From positions 3,844,501 through 3,908,500 of the forward strand of contig NZ_JAAQRC020000001.1 of NCBI RefSeq assembly GCF_019216885.1: a stretch of DNA of 64,000 nucleotides. Reading direction: 5' to 3'. A program made the translations under genes and the position numbers. The DNA is from Methylobacterium sp. SyP6R (GTDB lineage Bacteria > Pseudomonadota > Alphaproteobacteria > Rhizobiales > Beijerinckiaceae). Below are positions 18,505 to 27,717 of the stretch, piece by piece (positions within the stretch are counted from its first letter, which is position 1; each line of letters begins with the position of its first letter). A model generated the notes under the pieces. The model searched no databases. It saw only the letters and a program-made list of their open reading frames with translations, and had not been told where the DNA came from.

Positions 18505-19259
18505 CCACCGAACCGCTGATCTCCCTGCGTGGGCTGACGAAGCAGTTCGGGGCGTTCCGGGCCTTGCGCGGCATCGACCTCGACGTCGCGGGGGGCAGCG
18601 TCGTGGTGCTGATCGGCCCGAGCGGCTCGGGCAAGAGCACGCTGATCCGCTGCATCAACGGGCTGGTGCGGCCCGATGGCGGCAGCCTCCGCGTCGCCGG
18701 CCGTGCGGTCGATCTCGGCGACGAGGGCGCCTGGCAGCGCCTGCGCACCGAGATCGGCATGGTGTTCCAGGACTACGCCCTGTTCCCGCACCTCACGGTC
18801 CTGCGCAACATGACGCTCGCGCCGATGCGCCGCCTCGGGCTGTCGCGGGCGGAGGCCGAGGCGCAGGCCCGGGCCCTGCTCGCCCGGGTCGGCCTCGCCC
18901 ACAAGGCGGAGGATCATCCGGGTGCGCTCTCGGGCGGCCAGCAGCAGCGGGTCGCGATCGTGCGGGCGCTCGCCATGCGGCCGAAGGCGATCCTGTTCGA
19001 CGAGCCGACCTCCGCCCTCGACCCCGAGACGATCGTCGACGTGCTCGACGTGATGCGCGGGCTCGCCCGCGACGGCACCACCATGGTGGTGGTGACCCAC
19101 GAGATGGGATTCGCCCGCGAGGTCGCCGACCGCGTCGTCTTCATGGCCGAGGGCGCCATCGTCGAGGAGGGCTCCCCGGATGCCCTCTTCGGCGCGCCCC
19201 GTCACGCCCGCACGCAAAGTTTCCTCTCCTCCCTTCGCTCCGAGGCCCTCCATGCCTGA
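18501..19259 (+). CDS. Amino-acid ABC transporter ATP-binding protein
   Basis: This 252-residue cytoplasmic ATPase is of the GlnQ/HisP type and energises the two permeases of this operon. It carries Walker [11 protein letters not shown]-loop [10 protein letters not shown], signature [15 protein letters not shown] and Walker [14 protein letters not shown], with switch histidine in [10 protein letters not shown]. It starts at the ATG overlapping the lyase stop, and its own stop overlaps the next gene by 8 bases. Gene order (binding protein, two permeases, lyase, ATPase) places a catabolic enzyme inside the transporter genes. Confidence 0.94.
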   Translation: MTTEPLISLRGLTKQFGAFRALRGIDLDVAGGSVVVLIGPSGSGKSTLIRCINGLVRPDGGSLRVAGRAVDLGDEGAWQRLRTEIGMVFQDYALFPHLTVLRNMTLAPMRRLGLSRAEAEAQARALLARVGLAHKAEDHPGALSGGQQQRVAIVRALAMRPKAILFDEPTSALDPETIVDVLDVMRGLARDGTTMVVVTHEMGFAREVADRVVFMAEGAIVEEGSPDALFGAPRHARTQSFLSSLRSEALHA

Positions 19260-20577
19260 TCCGGCCGCCCTCCTCGCCGAGGGCTTCACCACCGATCCGT
19301 ACTGGTGGGACGCCGCCGCGCCTGAGACCGCCCGCGACCCGCTGCCCGAGGAGACCGACGTCCTCGTCGTCGGCTCGGGCTATTGCGGCCTCTCGGCGGC
19401 GGCGGAACTCGCCCGCAGCGGCGTCGCCGTCACGGTGGTCGACGCCGAGGAACTGGGGGCCGGGGCCTCGACCCGCTCCGGCGGCATGGTGTCGAGCGGG
19501 CAGAAGCTGGTGATCGGCGGCGCGATCAAGGGCGTCGACGCCGCCCGCATGGCGCGGCTCTTGGAAGATTCTCTCTCCTCCTACGAGCACCTGAAGACGC
19601 TGATCCGCGAGGAGGCGCTCGACGCCGATCTCGGCGTCGTCGGCCGCTACTTCGCGGCCTACGTGCCGCGCCACTACGATCGGCTGCGCCGCAACGGCGA
19701 ATTGCTGGCGCGCCATACCGGCGTCACCGTCCACGAGATTCCGCGGAGCCGCCAGCACGAGGTGACCGGGACCGATTTCTACCACGGCGGCATCGTCATC
19801 GACGATTACGGCGGCCTGCATCCGGGCAAGTATCACCGGGCCCTGCGCGCCCTCGCCCGGCGCCACGGCGCGACCTTGCGCTCGCACGCCCCGGTCCTGG
19901 CGGTAGAGCCCCTGGAGGGCGGGCAGTTCGCCGTCGAGACCGGGCGCGGCCGGATCCGGGCCCGGCACGTCCTCTACGGCACCAACGGCTACAGCGACCG
20001 GGCGAGCCCGTACCTGCGCAAGCGCGTGGTGCCGGTGCGCAGCTACCAGATCGCCACCGAGCCGCTGCCGCGGGCGCTGATGGACGCGATCAATCCCGGC
20101 CGGCGGATGATCACCGATTCGCGCCGCGAGCTGATCTATGCCCGGCCCTCGCCCGACGGCACCCGCCTGCTGTTCGGCAGCCGGCCGGGGATGTTCACGG
20201 TCCCGGAACGCGAGGCGGCGCCGAAGCTTCACGCCCTGATGCGGGCGGTGTGGCCGCAACTCGCCGAGACCCGGGTGACGCATTGCTGGAGCGGCAAGGT
20301 CGGCATGACCGCCGACAAGCTCGCCCATCTCGGCCGCCGGGACGGCATCGATTTCGCGATCGGCTGCAACGGCAACGGCGTGGCGCTGATGACCTATCTC
20401 GGCCATCAGGCGGCGCTGAAGCTCCTCGGCCGCCAGAACCGCCCGAGCGCCTTCGATTCCCCGAGCTTCGCCGCCGTGCCGGTGCCGTTCTACGACGGCC
20501 GGCCGTGGTTCCTGCCGGTGGTGAGCGGGTGGTACCATCTTCGGGATGCGGTGGAGCATCGGCTGGCGCGGTCGTGA
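19252..20577 (+). CDS. FAD-dependent amino-acid/amine oxidoreductase (DAO family)
   Basis: This 441-residue protein is a DAO-family flavoenzyme, related to gamma-glutamylputrescine oxidase (PuuB)-type oxidases that oxidise C-N bonds of amino acids or amines. The FAD-binding motif is [21 protein letters not shown] after an N-terminal extension of about 35 residues, then [14 protein letters not shown]. The C-terminal half has [18 protein letters not shown] and [18 protein letters not shown]. The start overlaps the ATPase gene by 8 bases, so it is the last gene of the operon. It probably oxidises either the imported substrate or an amine left after the lyase step. Confidence 0.85.
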   Translation: MPDPAALLAEGFTTDPYWWDAAAPETARDPLPEETDVLVVGSGYCGLSAAAELARSGVAVTVVDAEELGAGASTRSGGMVSSGQKLVIGGAIKGVDAARMARLLEDSLSSYEHLKTLIREEALDADLGVVGRYFAAYVPRHYDRLRRNGELLARHTGVTVHEIPRSRQHEVTGTDFYHGGIVIDDYGGLHPGKYHRALRALARRHGATLRSHAPVLAVEPLEGGQFAVETGRGRIRARHVLYGTNGYSDRASPYLRKRVVPVRSYQIATEPLPRALMDAINPGRRMITDSRRELIYARPSPDGTRLLFGSRPGMFTVPEREAAPKLHALMRAVWPQLAETRVTHCWSGKVGMTADKLAHLGRRDGIDFAIGCNGNGVALMTYLGHQAALKLLGRQNRPSAFDSPSFAAVPVPFYDGRPWFLPVVSGWYHLRDAVEHRLARS

Positions 20578-20600
20578 CGGCGGGCCGCACATCTGGAGGT

Positions 20601-20855
20601 CTGTCCGAGGAAAGGATCGCGCGGGTTTCCCCCTCTCCCCGCGGGCGGGGAGAGGGCCGCTGACCCCTCGTCGGGTCAGCGGCAAGCCCGAAGGGCGAGG
20701 GTCAGGGGGTGTCTCCGGAGGAGACTCCTCCGGCACCACCCCCTCACCCTCGCTCCGGCTACGCCTGCGCTTGCTGCGTCCCCTGGACGGTGACGCAGCC
20801 CTCTCCCCGCCCGCGGGGAGAGGAGATGTCCCGCGCCTTCCTGTGCGCCGGACAG
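20601..20855. repeat. Palindromic repeat family B, copy 1
   Basis: Arms CCCTCTCCCCGCGGGCGGGG (from 20631) and its counterpart CTCTCCCCGCCCGCGGGGAG (from 20800) enclose CCCCTCACCCTCGCTCC-type sequence and a small stem around CTGACCC/GGGTCAG. The outermost bases CTGTCCG and CGGACAG complete the symmetry. It lies between two convergent operons and could form a large hairpin or cruciform. Three full copies occur in the window. Confidence 0.8.
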
Positions 20856-20861
20856 CCCCCC

Positions 20862-21767
20862 TCACCCCGCATACGGCGGCGCCGTCATCGACTGCCGCAC
20901 CGCCTCGACGAGGTCGAGGGCGACCGGGGACGGGCTGCGCTGGGGCGGAAACACCGCCGCGAACTCGAACTCGATGCGCGGCACGAAGGGGCGCACCACC
21001 ACCCCGCGGCCCTCGAATTCCCGGGCGGTGAACGGATCGGAGATCGCCACCCCGATTCCCGACGAGACCAGCCCGCACAGGATCTCCGACAGGGCGGTCT
21101 CGATGCGCAAGACTCGCCGCACCCCGTCGCGGTGGAAGGCCTGGTCGACGAGGTGGCGCCCGGTCGAGCCGGCGGTGAGCGACACGAAGGTCTCGCCCTC
21201 GAAGTCCCGCGGCCCGAGCTCGGCCTTCTCCGCCAGCCGATGGCCCTCCGGCAGCACCGCGACCCGGGCCACCGCCGGCAGGCGCCGGCTCGGCACGCCG
21301 TCATGGGCGATCGGCACCTCGGCAAAGCCGACATCGCACTGGTTGTTGGTCACCCAGTCGACTACGATCGGAGAGATCACCCCGAACAGCGACAGGTTCA
21401 GGTTCGGCCGGTCCTTGAGGAAATGCCCGGCGAGCCGCGGCAGGTAGCCGTTGGCGAGCGCCGGCAGGGCCGCGACCCGCAGGAACCCGGTGCGCCGGGA
21501 GCGGATTTCTTCCGCCGCCGCGCCGATCCGCTCCAGCCCGACGAAGGAGCGTTCGACCTCCGTATAGAGCGCGGTCGCGGCTGCCGTCGGAACCAGGCCG
21601 GTGCCGCGCTTCTCGAATAGCGGCATGTTGAGCAGCGCCTGGAGGTCGCGCAGCAGCCGGCTCACCGCCGGCTGCGTCACCCCCATCAGGGCGGCGGCCT
21701 CGGTGACGCTGCCGGTGAGCATCGTGGCGCGGAAGGCCTCGACCTGCCGCAGGTTGATCCGTGCCAT
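20862..21767 (-). CDS. LysR-family transcriptional regulator
   Basis: This 301-residue protein is a LysR-type regulator with N-terminal helix-turn-helix MARINLRQVEAFRATMLTGSVTEAAALMGVTQPAVSRLLRD and a typical effector-binding domain (FLRVAALPALANGYLPRLAG, GIGVAISDPFTAREF). It resembles the LysR protein at 12228 in layout, including the NLRQVEAFR start. The ATG at 21767 has GGGGGAGGGG upstream. It is divergent from the PotD-like operon and probably controls it. Opine-catabolism operons are often controlled by LysR proteins of this kind. Confidence 0.92.
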   Translation of the reverse strand: MARINLRQVEAFRATMLTGSVTEAAALMGVTQPAVSRLLRDLQALLNMPLFEKRGTGLVPTAAATALYTEVERSFVGLERIGAAAEEIRSRRTGFLRVAALPALANGYLPRLAGHFLKDRPNLNLSLFGVISPIVVDWVTNNQCDVGFAEVPIAHDGVPSRRLPAVARVAVLPEGHRLAEKAELGPRDFEGETFVSLTAGSTGRHLVDQAFHRDGVRRVLRIETALSEILCGLVSSGIGVAISDPFTAREFEGRGVVVRPFVPRIEFEFAAVFPPQRSPSPVALDLVEAVRQSMTAPPYAG

Positions 21768-21786
21768 TCGCCCCTCCCCCTCGCCG

Positions 21787-21831
21787 ATGCGAACCATAAC
21801 ATTTCGACATGAAGAGGACTCCATTTCGCAT
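21787..21831. promoter_or_regulatory. Inverted repeat in a LysR divergent region
   Basis: ATGCGAA at 21787-21793 is matched by TTCGCAT at 21825-21831, with 31 bases between them, inside the 166-bp gap between the LysR gene and its divergent operon. The gap is more AT-rich than its surroundings. It may be the regulator binding region, but the exact site is not defined. Confidence 0.35.
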
Positions 21832-21933
21832 TGGACGATTCTCCGCCGGCCCGGCACCTTTTTGCCCATCGGCGCGCCATGGCACATTCTTGTGCAGCGC
21901 CGTATCGCGACCGCGAGAGGAGACAGGTCCTTG

Positions 21934-22968
21934 GTGAAGCAGCTCGGCCTTCTGACCGCCCTCGGCCTCACGGCCCTGGCCACCTCCCTCGCCCCCGCCA
22001 TGGCGCAGCAGCAGACGCTCTACGTCGCCGGCTATGGCGGCTCGTTCGAGAAGACGATCCGCACCGAGGTGATTCCGGCCTTCGAGAAGGCCCACGACGT
22101 CAAGGTCGAGTACGTCGCCGGCAACTCCACCGACACGCTCGCCAAGCTCCAGGCGCAGAAGGGCAACCAGCAGATCGACGTCGCCATCGTCGATGACGGC
22201 CCGATGTACCAGGCGATCCAGCTCGGCTTCTGCGGCAAGGTCGAGGGCCTGCCGGCCGACCTCTACGATCTCGCCCGCTTCAAGGACGACAGGGCGGTGG
22301 CCACCGGCCTCGTCGCCACGGGCCTGATGTACAACACCAAGGTCTTCGCCGAGAAGGGCTGGGCGCCCCCGACCTCCTGGAACGACCTCAAGGATCCGAA
22401 ATACCGCCAGACCCTCGTCATCCCGCCGATCAACAACACCTACGGGCTCAACGCCCTGGTGATGCTGGCGAAGATGAGCGGCGGCAGCGAGAAGAACGTC
22501 GATGCCGCGTTCAAGATCTTCAAGTCCGAGATCAACCCGAACGTGCTCGCCTACGAGCCGTCGCCCGGCAAGATGACCGAGCTGTTCCAGTCCGGCCAGG
22601 CGCTGATCGCGGTCTGGGGCACCGGGCGGGTGCAGGGGCTGGCCAATACCGGCTTCCCGGTCGATTTCGTCTATCCGAAGGAGGGCGCGGTGGCGCTCCT
22701 CACCGCCGCCTGCCCGGTGGCGAAGCCCAAGGCGTCGCCGCTGGCCAACGCCTTCATCAAGGCGCTGCTCGATCCCAAGGTGCAGCTCACGATGCTGAAG
22801 GAATACGGCTACGGCCCGGTGCTGAAATCGGTCGAGGTGCCGCCGGAGATGGTCAAGATGGCCCCCGTCGGGGCGCGGGCCGCCGCTCTCTACACCCCGG
22901 ACTGGACCGTGGTGAACGAGAAGCGCGAGGAGTGGACCAAGCGGTGGAACCGGGAGGTGGAGCGGTGA
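21934..22968 (+). CDS. PotD-like ABC transporter substrate-binding protein
   Basis: This 344-residue periplasmic protein belongs to the spermidine/putrescine and iron(III) group of binding proteins (PotD-like). It has a Sec signal (LGLLTALGLTALATSLAPAMAQQ). The segments QTLYVAGYGGSFEKTIR, AIVDDGPMYQAIQLGF and YEPSPGKMTELFQSGQALIAVWG are typical. No ATG is available; GTG at 21934 and TTG at 21931 both follow GAGAGGAG (21915-21922), and I chose GTG. It heads the operon at 21.9-30.6 kb. The ligand is probably a cationic amine, amino acid or opine oxidised by the flavoenzymes downstream. Confidence 0.87.
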   Translation: MKQLGLLTALGLTALATSLAPAMAQQQTLYVAGYGGSFEKTIRTEVIPAFEKAHDVKVEYVAGNSTDTLAKLQAQKGNQQIDVAIVDDGPMYQAIQLGFCGKVEGLPADLYDLARFKDDRAVATGLVATGLMYNTKVFAEKGWAPPTSWNDLKDPKYRQTLVIPPINNTYGLNALVMLAKMSGGSEKNVDAAFKIFKSEINPNVLAYEPSPGKMTELFQSGQALIAVWGTGRVQGLANTGFPVDFVYPKEGAVALLTAACPVAKPKASPLANAFIKALLDPKVQLTMLKEYGYGPVLKSVEVPPEMVKMAPVGARAAALYTPDWTVVNEKREEWTKRWNREVER

Positions 22969-23008
22969 GAAAACCGCGTCCTTCGGCAGTTTTCAGAGAC
23001 TCGCGCAT

Positions 23009-23257
23009 GTCCGCATAGGACGCGGGTTTCCCCCTCTCCCCGCGGGCGGGGAGAGGCTTGAGCACCCCTTGTCGGGTGCTCAAGGAGCCCGCAGGGCGAG
23101 GGTGAGGGGGTGTTTCCGGTAAGAGCCTCACTCGTCGACACCCCCTCACCCTCGCTCCGGCTTCGCCTCCGCTTGCCGCGTTCCCTGAACGGGAACACGG
23201 CCCTCTCCCCGCCCGCGGGGAGAGGAGTAGGCCCGCGCCATTCCTTCTCCCGGACAG
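23009..23257. repeat. Palindromic repeat family B, copy 2
   Basis: This copy has CCCTCTCCCCGCGGGCGGGG arms and a well-formed inner stem from TTGAGCACCC and GGGTGCTCAA, then CCCCCTCACCCTCGCTCC and its complement. It fills the gap between the binding-protein stop and the ATPase start, ending 15 bases before that ATG. Its place directly after a binding-protein gene parallels repeat D at 15.2 kb. Confidence 0.8.
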
Positions 23258-23272
23258 CCCCGGACCCTTCGC

Positions 23273-24331
23273 ATGACCCCCCTCCCCCGCTCCGCCCCGC
23301 TGCTCGAACTCGAGCACGTCGCCAAGGCCTTCGGCCCCCATGTCGCGGTCGAGGACTTTTCCCTCGCGGTCGCGCCCGGCGAGTTCGTGTCGTTCCTCGG
23401 CCCCTCGGGCTGCGGCAAGACCACGACGCTCCAGATGATCGCCGGCTTCCTCCAGCCCTCCCGCGGCACGATCCGGCTCGAGGGCCGCGACCTGACGAGC
23501 GTCCACCCGTCGAAGCGCGGGCTGGGCATCGTCTTCCAGAGCTACGCGCTCTTCCCGCACATGAACGCCGCCGAGAACGTCGCCTTCGGCCTGGAGATGC
23601 AGCGGGTCTCGAAGGCCGAGCGCACCGAGCGGGTCCGCGCCGCCCTCGCGATGGTGGGGCTCGCCGGCTACGAGGACCGCCATCCGCGCCGGATGTCCGG
23701 CGGCCAGCAGCAGCGGGTGGCGCTCGCCCGCGCCCTCGTCATCCGCCCGAGCGTGCTGCTCCTCGACGAGCCGCTGTCGAATCTCGATGCCAAGCTGCGC
23801 GAGGAGATGCAGATCGAGCTGCGCCAGATCCAGCGCAACCTCGGCACCACCACCATCCTCGTCACCCACGACCAGGGCGAGGCCCTGTCCCTCTCCGACC
23901 GGATCGTGGTGATGAGCAAGGGCCGCATCGAGCAGATCGGCACGCCGCAGGACACCTACGAGCGCCCGGCCTCGGCCTTCGTGGCGCAGTTCCTCGGCAA
24001 GACCAACGACTTTGCCGCCCGGGTCGAGGGCACCGCCCCCGCCCGGCTCGTCGCCGGCGGCTGGAGCGCCCCGGCCCCGGTGGGGGTGCGCGGCCCGGTG
24101 ACGGTCAGCGTCCGCCCCGAGCGGATCGGATTCTCCGAATCCGGCCTGTCGGCCCGGGTCGCCGCCCGCATCTTCCAGGGCAATCACTGGCTGTTCCAGT
24201 GCGAGACCGAGTGCGGCCCGGCGATCGTGGTGCGCCCCAACGATGGTCTCCCTCAGCCCGGCGAGGGCGAGGCGGTGCGCCTCGCCTGGCGTCCCGAGGA
24301 CATGAGCGTGAGCACGGGGGCTGCCGCGTGA
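23273..24331 (+). CDS. PotA-like ABC transporter ATP-binding protein
   Basis: This 352-residue ATPase is of the PotA/UgpC type. The nucleotide-binding domain has Walker A GPSGCGKTT, Q-loop VFQSYALFPH, signature [15 protein letters not shown] and Walker B LLLDEPLSNLDAK. It is followed by a C-terminal TOBE-like regulatory domain from about residue 245 (VSVRPERIGFSESGLSARVA). It energises the permeases at 24328 and 25239. Its last codon overlaps the next gene by 4 bases (GTGA). Confidence 0.93.
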   Translation: MTPLPRSAPLLELEHVAKAFGPHVAVEDFSLAVAPGEFVSFLGPSGCGKTTTLQMIAGFLQPSRGTIRLEGRDLTSVHPSKRGLGIVFQSYALFPHMNAAENVAFGLEMQRVSKAERTERVRAALAMVGLAGYEDRHPRRMSGGQQQRVALARALVIRPSVLLLDEPLSNLDAKLREEMQIELRQIQRNLGTTTILVTHDQGEALSLSDRIVVMSKGRIEQIGTPQDTYERPASAFVAQFLGKTNDFAARVEGTAPARLVAGGWSAPAPVGVRGPVTVSVRPERIGFSESGLSARVAARIFQGNHWLFQCETECGPAIVVRPNDGLPQPGEGEAVRLAWRPEDMSVSTGAAA

Positions 24332-25242
24332 GCGCCGCCGCGACCACCTCGCTCCCGGCCGCTGCCCCGGCGATGGTGCCCGAGCCCCGCGCCAGCCGCG
24401 CGCCGCTCTGGCTGATCCTGCCGGCCCTGATGCTGTTTACCGGCGTCGTGCTGGTACCGCTGGCGATGACGGTGCTGCTCTCGTTCCACGATTGGGGCCA
24501 GTACAAGGGCATCGAGCCTGTGCTGGTCCTGAAGAACTGGCAGGAGATCGCGACCGATCCGTACTATGCCGAGATGTTCGGGCGCACACTCCGCATCGCG
24601 CTGATCACCACATTCGTCACCGCGCTCCTCGGCGCGCCGGAGGCCTATATCCTCAACCGGATGAGCGGGCGCTGGCGCGGGATCTTCCTTCTCCTGATCC
24701 TCGGGCCGCTGCTGATCTCGGTGGTGGCGCGCACGCTCGGCTGGGCGCTCCTGTTCGGCGGCTCCAACGGGCTCGCCAACAAGCTCCTGATGTCGCTCGG
24801 GGTGATTGCCTCCCCCCTCCCCTTCCTGTTCACCGAGACCGGGGTGGTGATCGCCCTCGTCCACGTGATGATGCCGTTCATGGTGCTGTCGGTCTGGGCC
24901 GCGCTCCAGCGCCTCGACCCGCAGGTCGAGCACGCGGCGATGTCGCTCGGCGCGGGCCCCGTCACGATCCTGCGCCGCATCGTCCTGCCGCAGGTCATGC
25001 CGGGCGTGCTGTCGGGCGCCATCATCGTGTTCTCGCTCTCGGCCAGCGCCTTCGCGACGCCGGCGATCATCGGCGGGCGCCGGCTCAAGGTCGCGGCGAC
25101 GCTGGCCTATGACGAGTTCCTCAACACCCTGAACTGGCCGCTCGGCGCCGCGGTGGCGGTGCTGCTGCTGCTCGGCCTGATCCTGATCGTCGTCGGCGCC
25201 AACGCGCTGGTCGAACGCCGCTACGCCGAGGTGTCCGCATGA
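24328..25242 (+). CDS. PotB-like ABC transporter permease
   Basis: This 304-residue inner-membrane protein is the first permease of a PotABCD-like importer. About six hydrophobic segments begin at LWLILPALMLFTGVVLVPLA, and the EAA loop reads EHAAMSLGAGPVTILRRIVLPQ. The GTG start overlaps the ATPase stop, and the first 30 residues are a flexible Ala/Pro-rich tail. It partners with the permease at 25239. Confidence 0.92.
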   Translation: MSAAATTSLPAAAPAMVPEPRASRAPLWLILPALMLFTGVVLVPLAMTVLLSFHDWGQYKGIEPVLVLKNWQEIATDPYYAEMFGRTLRIALITTFVTALLGAPEAYILNRMSGRWRGIFLLLILGPLLISVVARTLGWALLFGGSNGLANKLLMSLGVIASPLPFLFTETGVVIALVHVMMPFMVLSVWAALQRLDPQVEHAAMSLGAGPVTILRRIVLPQVMPGVLSGAIIVFSLSASAFATPAIIGGRRLKVAATLAYDEFLNTLNWPLGAAVAVLLLLGLILIVVGANALVERRYAEVSA

Positions 25243-26039
25243 GCCGCAACGGCCCCCTGGCGCTCGCCTTCCACGGCCTGTTCGTCACCTTCATGCTGGC
25301 GCCGATCGTCGTCGTCTGCCTCGTCGCCTTCACGCCGGAAGGGTTCCTCTCGCTGCCGACGAATGGATTCTCGCTGCGCTGGTTCAGGGCGATCGCCGAC
25401 TACCCCGAATTCGTCCACGCCTTCTGGGTCAGCCTCGGGCTCGGCGCGCTGTCGTCCCTCGTCGCGGTGCTGGTCGCGGTGCCGGCCGCACTCGCGCTCA
25501 CCCGCTACCCGGTCCCGGGCCGGGCTGCGCTCCAGGCCCTGTTCCTGTCGCCCCTGATGATCCCGCACGTGGTGCTCGGCGTCGCCTTCCTGCGCTTCTT
25601 CACGGCGCTGAATCTCGGCGGCACCTTCCTGGCACTGCTCGCCGCCCACATCGTCGTGGTGTTCCCCTTCGCCTTCCGGTTGACGCTCGCGGCGGCGGCC
25701 GGGCTCGATCCGGCGCTGGAGCGGGCGGCGGTCTCGCTCGGGGCCGGTGGATTCACGCTGTTTCGCCGGGTCACCCTGCCGCTGATCCTGCCGGGCGTCG
25801 TGAGCGGCTGGGCGCTCGCCTTCATCCAGTCCTTCGACGACCTGACCATGACGGTCTTTCTCGCCGCGCCCGGCACCGAGACGCTGCCGGTGCGCATGTT
25901 CCTCTACATCCAGGACAACATCGACCCGCTGGTCACCTCGGTCTCGGCTTGCGTCATCGCCGTGACCATGGCGTTCCTCGTCGTCCTCGATCGCCTCTAC
26001 GGCCTCGACCGCGTGCTCGCGGGCAAGGGAAGCCACTGA
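25239..26039 (+). CDS. PotC-like ABC transporter permease
   Basis: This 266-residue inner-membrane protein is the second permease of the PotABCD-like importer. It starts MSRNGPLALAFHGLFVTFML, and its EAA loop is ERAAVSLGAGGFTLFRRVTLP. Its ATG overlaps the stop of the first permease by 4 bases. The following flavin oxidase gene begins 25 bases downstream, so transport and oxidation genes are joined in one operon. Confidence 0.92.
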   Translation: MSRNGPLALAFHGLFVTFMLAPIVVVCLVAFTPEGFLSLPTNGFSLRWFRAIADYPEFVHAFWVSLGLGALSSLVAVLVAVPAALALTRYPVPGRAALQALFLSPLMIPHVVLGVAFLRFFTALNLGGTFLALLAAHIVVVFPFAFRLTLAAAAGLDPALERAAVSLGAGGFTLFRRVTLPLILPGVVSGWALAFIQSFDDLTMTVFLAAPGTETLPVRMFLYIQDNIDPLVTSVSACVIAVTMAFLVVLDRLYGLDRVLAGKGSH

Positions 26040-26063
26040 GCCAGCCGCGTACAGGAGTTCACC

Positions 26064-27203
26064 ATGTCCAGGGATTACGACGTCGCCGTGATCGGCGGCG
26101 GCCTGCTCGGCTCGGCCATCGCCTGGGGCCTCGGCCGGCTCGGGCAGAGGGTGGCCGTCCTCGACGAGGGCGACGTCGCCAAGCGCGCCTCGCGGGCGAA
26201 CTTCGCCCTCGTCTGGGTGCAGAGCAAGGGGCTCGGCATGCCGGCCTATACCGACTGGACCGTGCGCGGGGCCCAGAGCTGGGCCAACCTCGCCGCGGCG
26301 CTCCGCGAGCAGACCGGTCTCGACGTGTGCCTGCAGCAGAATGGCGGCTTCCACCTCACGCTGGGTGAGGCCGAGTACGGCCGCCGCGCCGATCTCGTCG
26401 CCCGGATGCACAACCAGCTCGGCGCCGACGGCTACCGGATGGAGATGGTCTCGGCGGCGCAAGCCGGGCGGGCCCTGCCGGGCCTCGGGCCGGAGGTCTC
26501 CGGCGGCAGCTTCTGCCCCCTCGACGGCCACGTGAATTCGCTGCGCACCTACCGGGCGCTGCATGCCGGCATGAAGGCCTTCGGCGTCGATTACCTGCCC
26601 GAGCGGCCGGTCTCACGCATCGACCGCGAGGGCGGGGAGTTCCGGCTGGCGACGCCCGCCGGCGAGGTGCGCGCCGCCAAGGTCGTGCTCGCCGCCGGCA
26701 ACGCCAACCAGGACCTCGCCCCGATGGTCGGCCTCTCGGCGCCGATGGGCCCGACCCGGGGCCAGATCCTCGTCACCGAGCGCACCGCGCCGTTCCTGCC
26801 CCACACGCTGGCGACCCTGCGCCAGACCGACGAGGGTACGGTGATGATCGGCGACAGCAAGGAGGACATCCTCGACGACCGCTCGATGCGCCAGGGCATC
26901 AATGCGGTGATGGCCGACCGGGCGCAGCGCACCTTCCCGCATCTCGCCCGGCTCAACGTGGTGCGGACCTGGTCCGGCATCCGGGTGATGCCGCGGGACG
27001 GCTTTCCGATCTACGACCAGTCCGAGACCCATCCGGGCGCCTTCGTGACCTGCTGCCATTCCGGCGTGACGCTGGCTGCCAACCACGCCTTCGAGATCGC
27101 CCGGATGGTGGCGGAGGGGGGCCTGGAGCCGGACCTGGTCGGCGCCTTCACGGCGAAGCGCTTCGCGGCGCAGGAGAGCCGGACGGGGAGCGGGTATTAT
27201 TGA
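26064..27203 (+). CDS. FAD-dependent oxidoreductase (DAO family)
   Basis: This 379-residue flavoprotein is a DAO-family oxidase or dehydrogenase of secondary amines or D-amino acids. The FAD-binding motif is VAVIGGGLLGSAIAWGLGRLG, followed by AKRASRANFALVWVQSKG. The late segment TWSGIRVMPRDGFPIYDQ and CCHSGVTLAANHAFEIARMV complete the family fold. CAGGAGTT precedes the ATG at 26064. It comes straight after the transporter genes, so it likely acts on the imported compound. It resembles opine oxidase B subunits and HcnC, making two such proteins in the operon (the other at 29129). Confidence 0.84.
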   Translation: MSRDYDVAVIGGGLLGSAIAWGLGRLGQRVAVLDEGDVAKRASRANFALVWVQSKGLGMPAYTDWTVRGAQSWANLAAALREQTGLDVCLQQNGGFHLTLGEAEYGRRADLVARMHNQLGADGYRMEMVSAAQAGRALPGLGPEVSGGSFCPLDGHVNSLRTYRALHAGMKAFGVDYLPERPVSRIDREGGEFRLATPAGEVRAAKVVLAAGNANQDLAPMVGLSAPMGPTRGQILVTERTAPFLPHTLATLRQTDEGTVMIGDSKEDILDDRSMRQGINAVMADRAQRTFPHLARLNVVRTWSGIRVMPRDGFPIYDQSETHPGAFVTCCHSGVTLAANHAFEIARMVAEGGLEPDLVGAFTAKRFAAQESRTGSGYY

Positions 27204-27224
27204 GGACCCCGCCTTCGACGATCC

Positions 27225-27354
27225 CTCCCACCCTGAACCTCATCCTGAGGTGCTGCGTAGCAGCCTCGAAGGAGGGCTCCAGGGAGCGCGAGACAGCTGG
27301 AGCCCTCCTTCGAGGCTCCCTCCGGTCGCACCTCAGGATGAGGTCGCTGGTGGG
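27225..27354. repeat. Palindromic repeat family A, copy 3
   Basis: Arms ACCTCATCCTGAGGTG (27238) and CACCTCAGGATGAGGT (27329) enclose GAAGGAGGGCTCCAG and CTGGAGCCCTCCTTC, giving an almost complete hairpin. Flanks TCCCACCC and TGGGACGGG extend it. It separates the flavin oxidase gene from the iron-sulfur subunit gene inside the operon. Confidence 0.85.
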
Positions 27355-27420
27355 ACGGGCTGAAGCCTCCTCGAACAGGATCTAACACTGAAACAAGGGC
27401 CCCCAGGCCCGGAGACGCCC

Positions 27421-27717
27421 ATGTTCAAGCGATCCGACCACGACACCAGACCCATCGTCCGCATCCTCGTCGAGGGCACCCCCGTCGAGGCGCGGGCGGG
27501 CGACACCGTCTCGGCGGCGCTCCTCGCCTCCGGCCGCGACGTGCGCCGGCTCACCGCCGTCAGCGGGGCGCCGCGGCTGCCCTACTGCATGATGGGGGTG
27601 TGCTTCGACTGCCTCGTCACCATCGACGGCGTCGGCAACCGCCAGGGCTGCCTCGTGCCGGTGGCGGACGGGATGGAGATCGAGATCCAGAAGGGCAAGC
27701 GGGAGATCGGCCGGTGA
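27421..27717 (+). CDS. [2Fe-2S] subunit of an HcnA/opine-oxidase-like dehydrogenase
   Basis: This 98-residue protein is a small plant-type ferredoxin-like subunit with cysteines C56, C61, C64 and C77 (CMMGVCFDC then C) that bind one [2Fe-2S] cluster. Such subunits form part of hydrogen cyanide synthase (HcnA), D-hydroxyproline dehydrogenase and opine/sarcosine oxidases, where they pass electrons between flavin centres. Its stop overlaps the start of the large flavin subunit by 4 bases (GTGA), which shows the two are made together. The length is normal for the family. Confidence 0.88.
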   Translation: MFKRSDHDTRPIVRILVEGTPVEARAGDTVSAALLASGRDVRRLTAVSGAPRLPYCMMGVCFDCLVTIDGVGNRQGCLVPVADGMEIEIQKGKREIGR

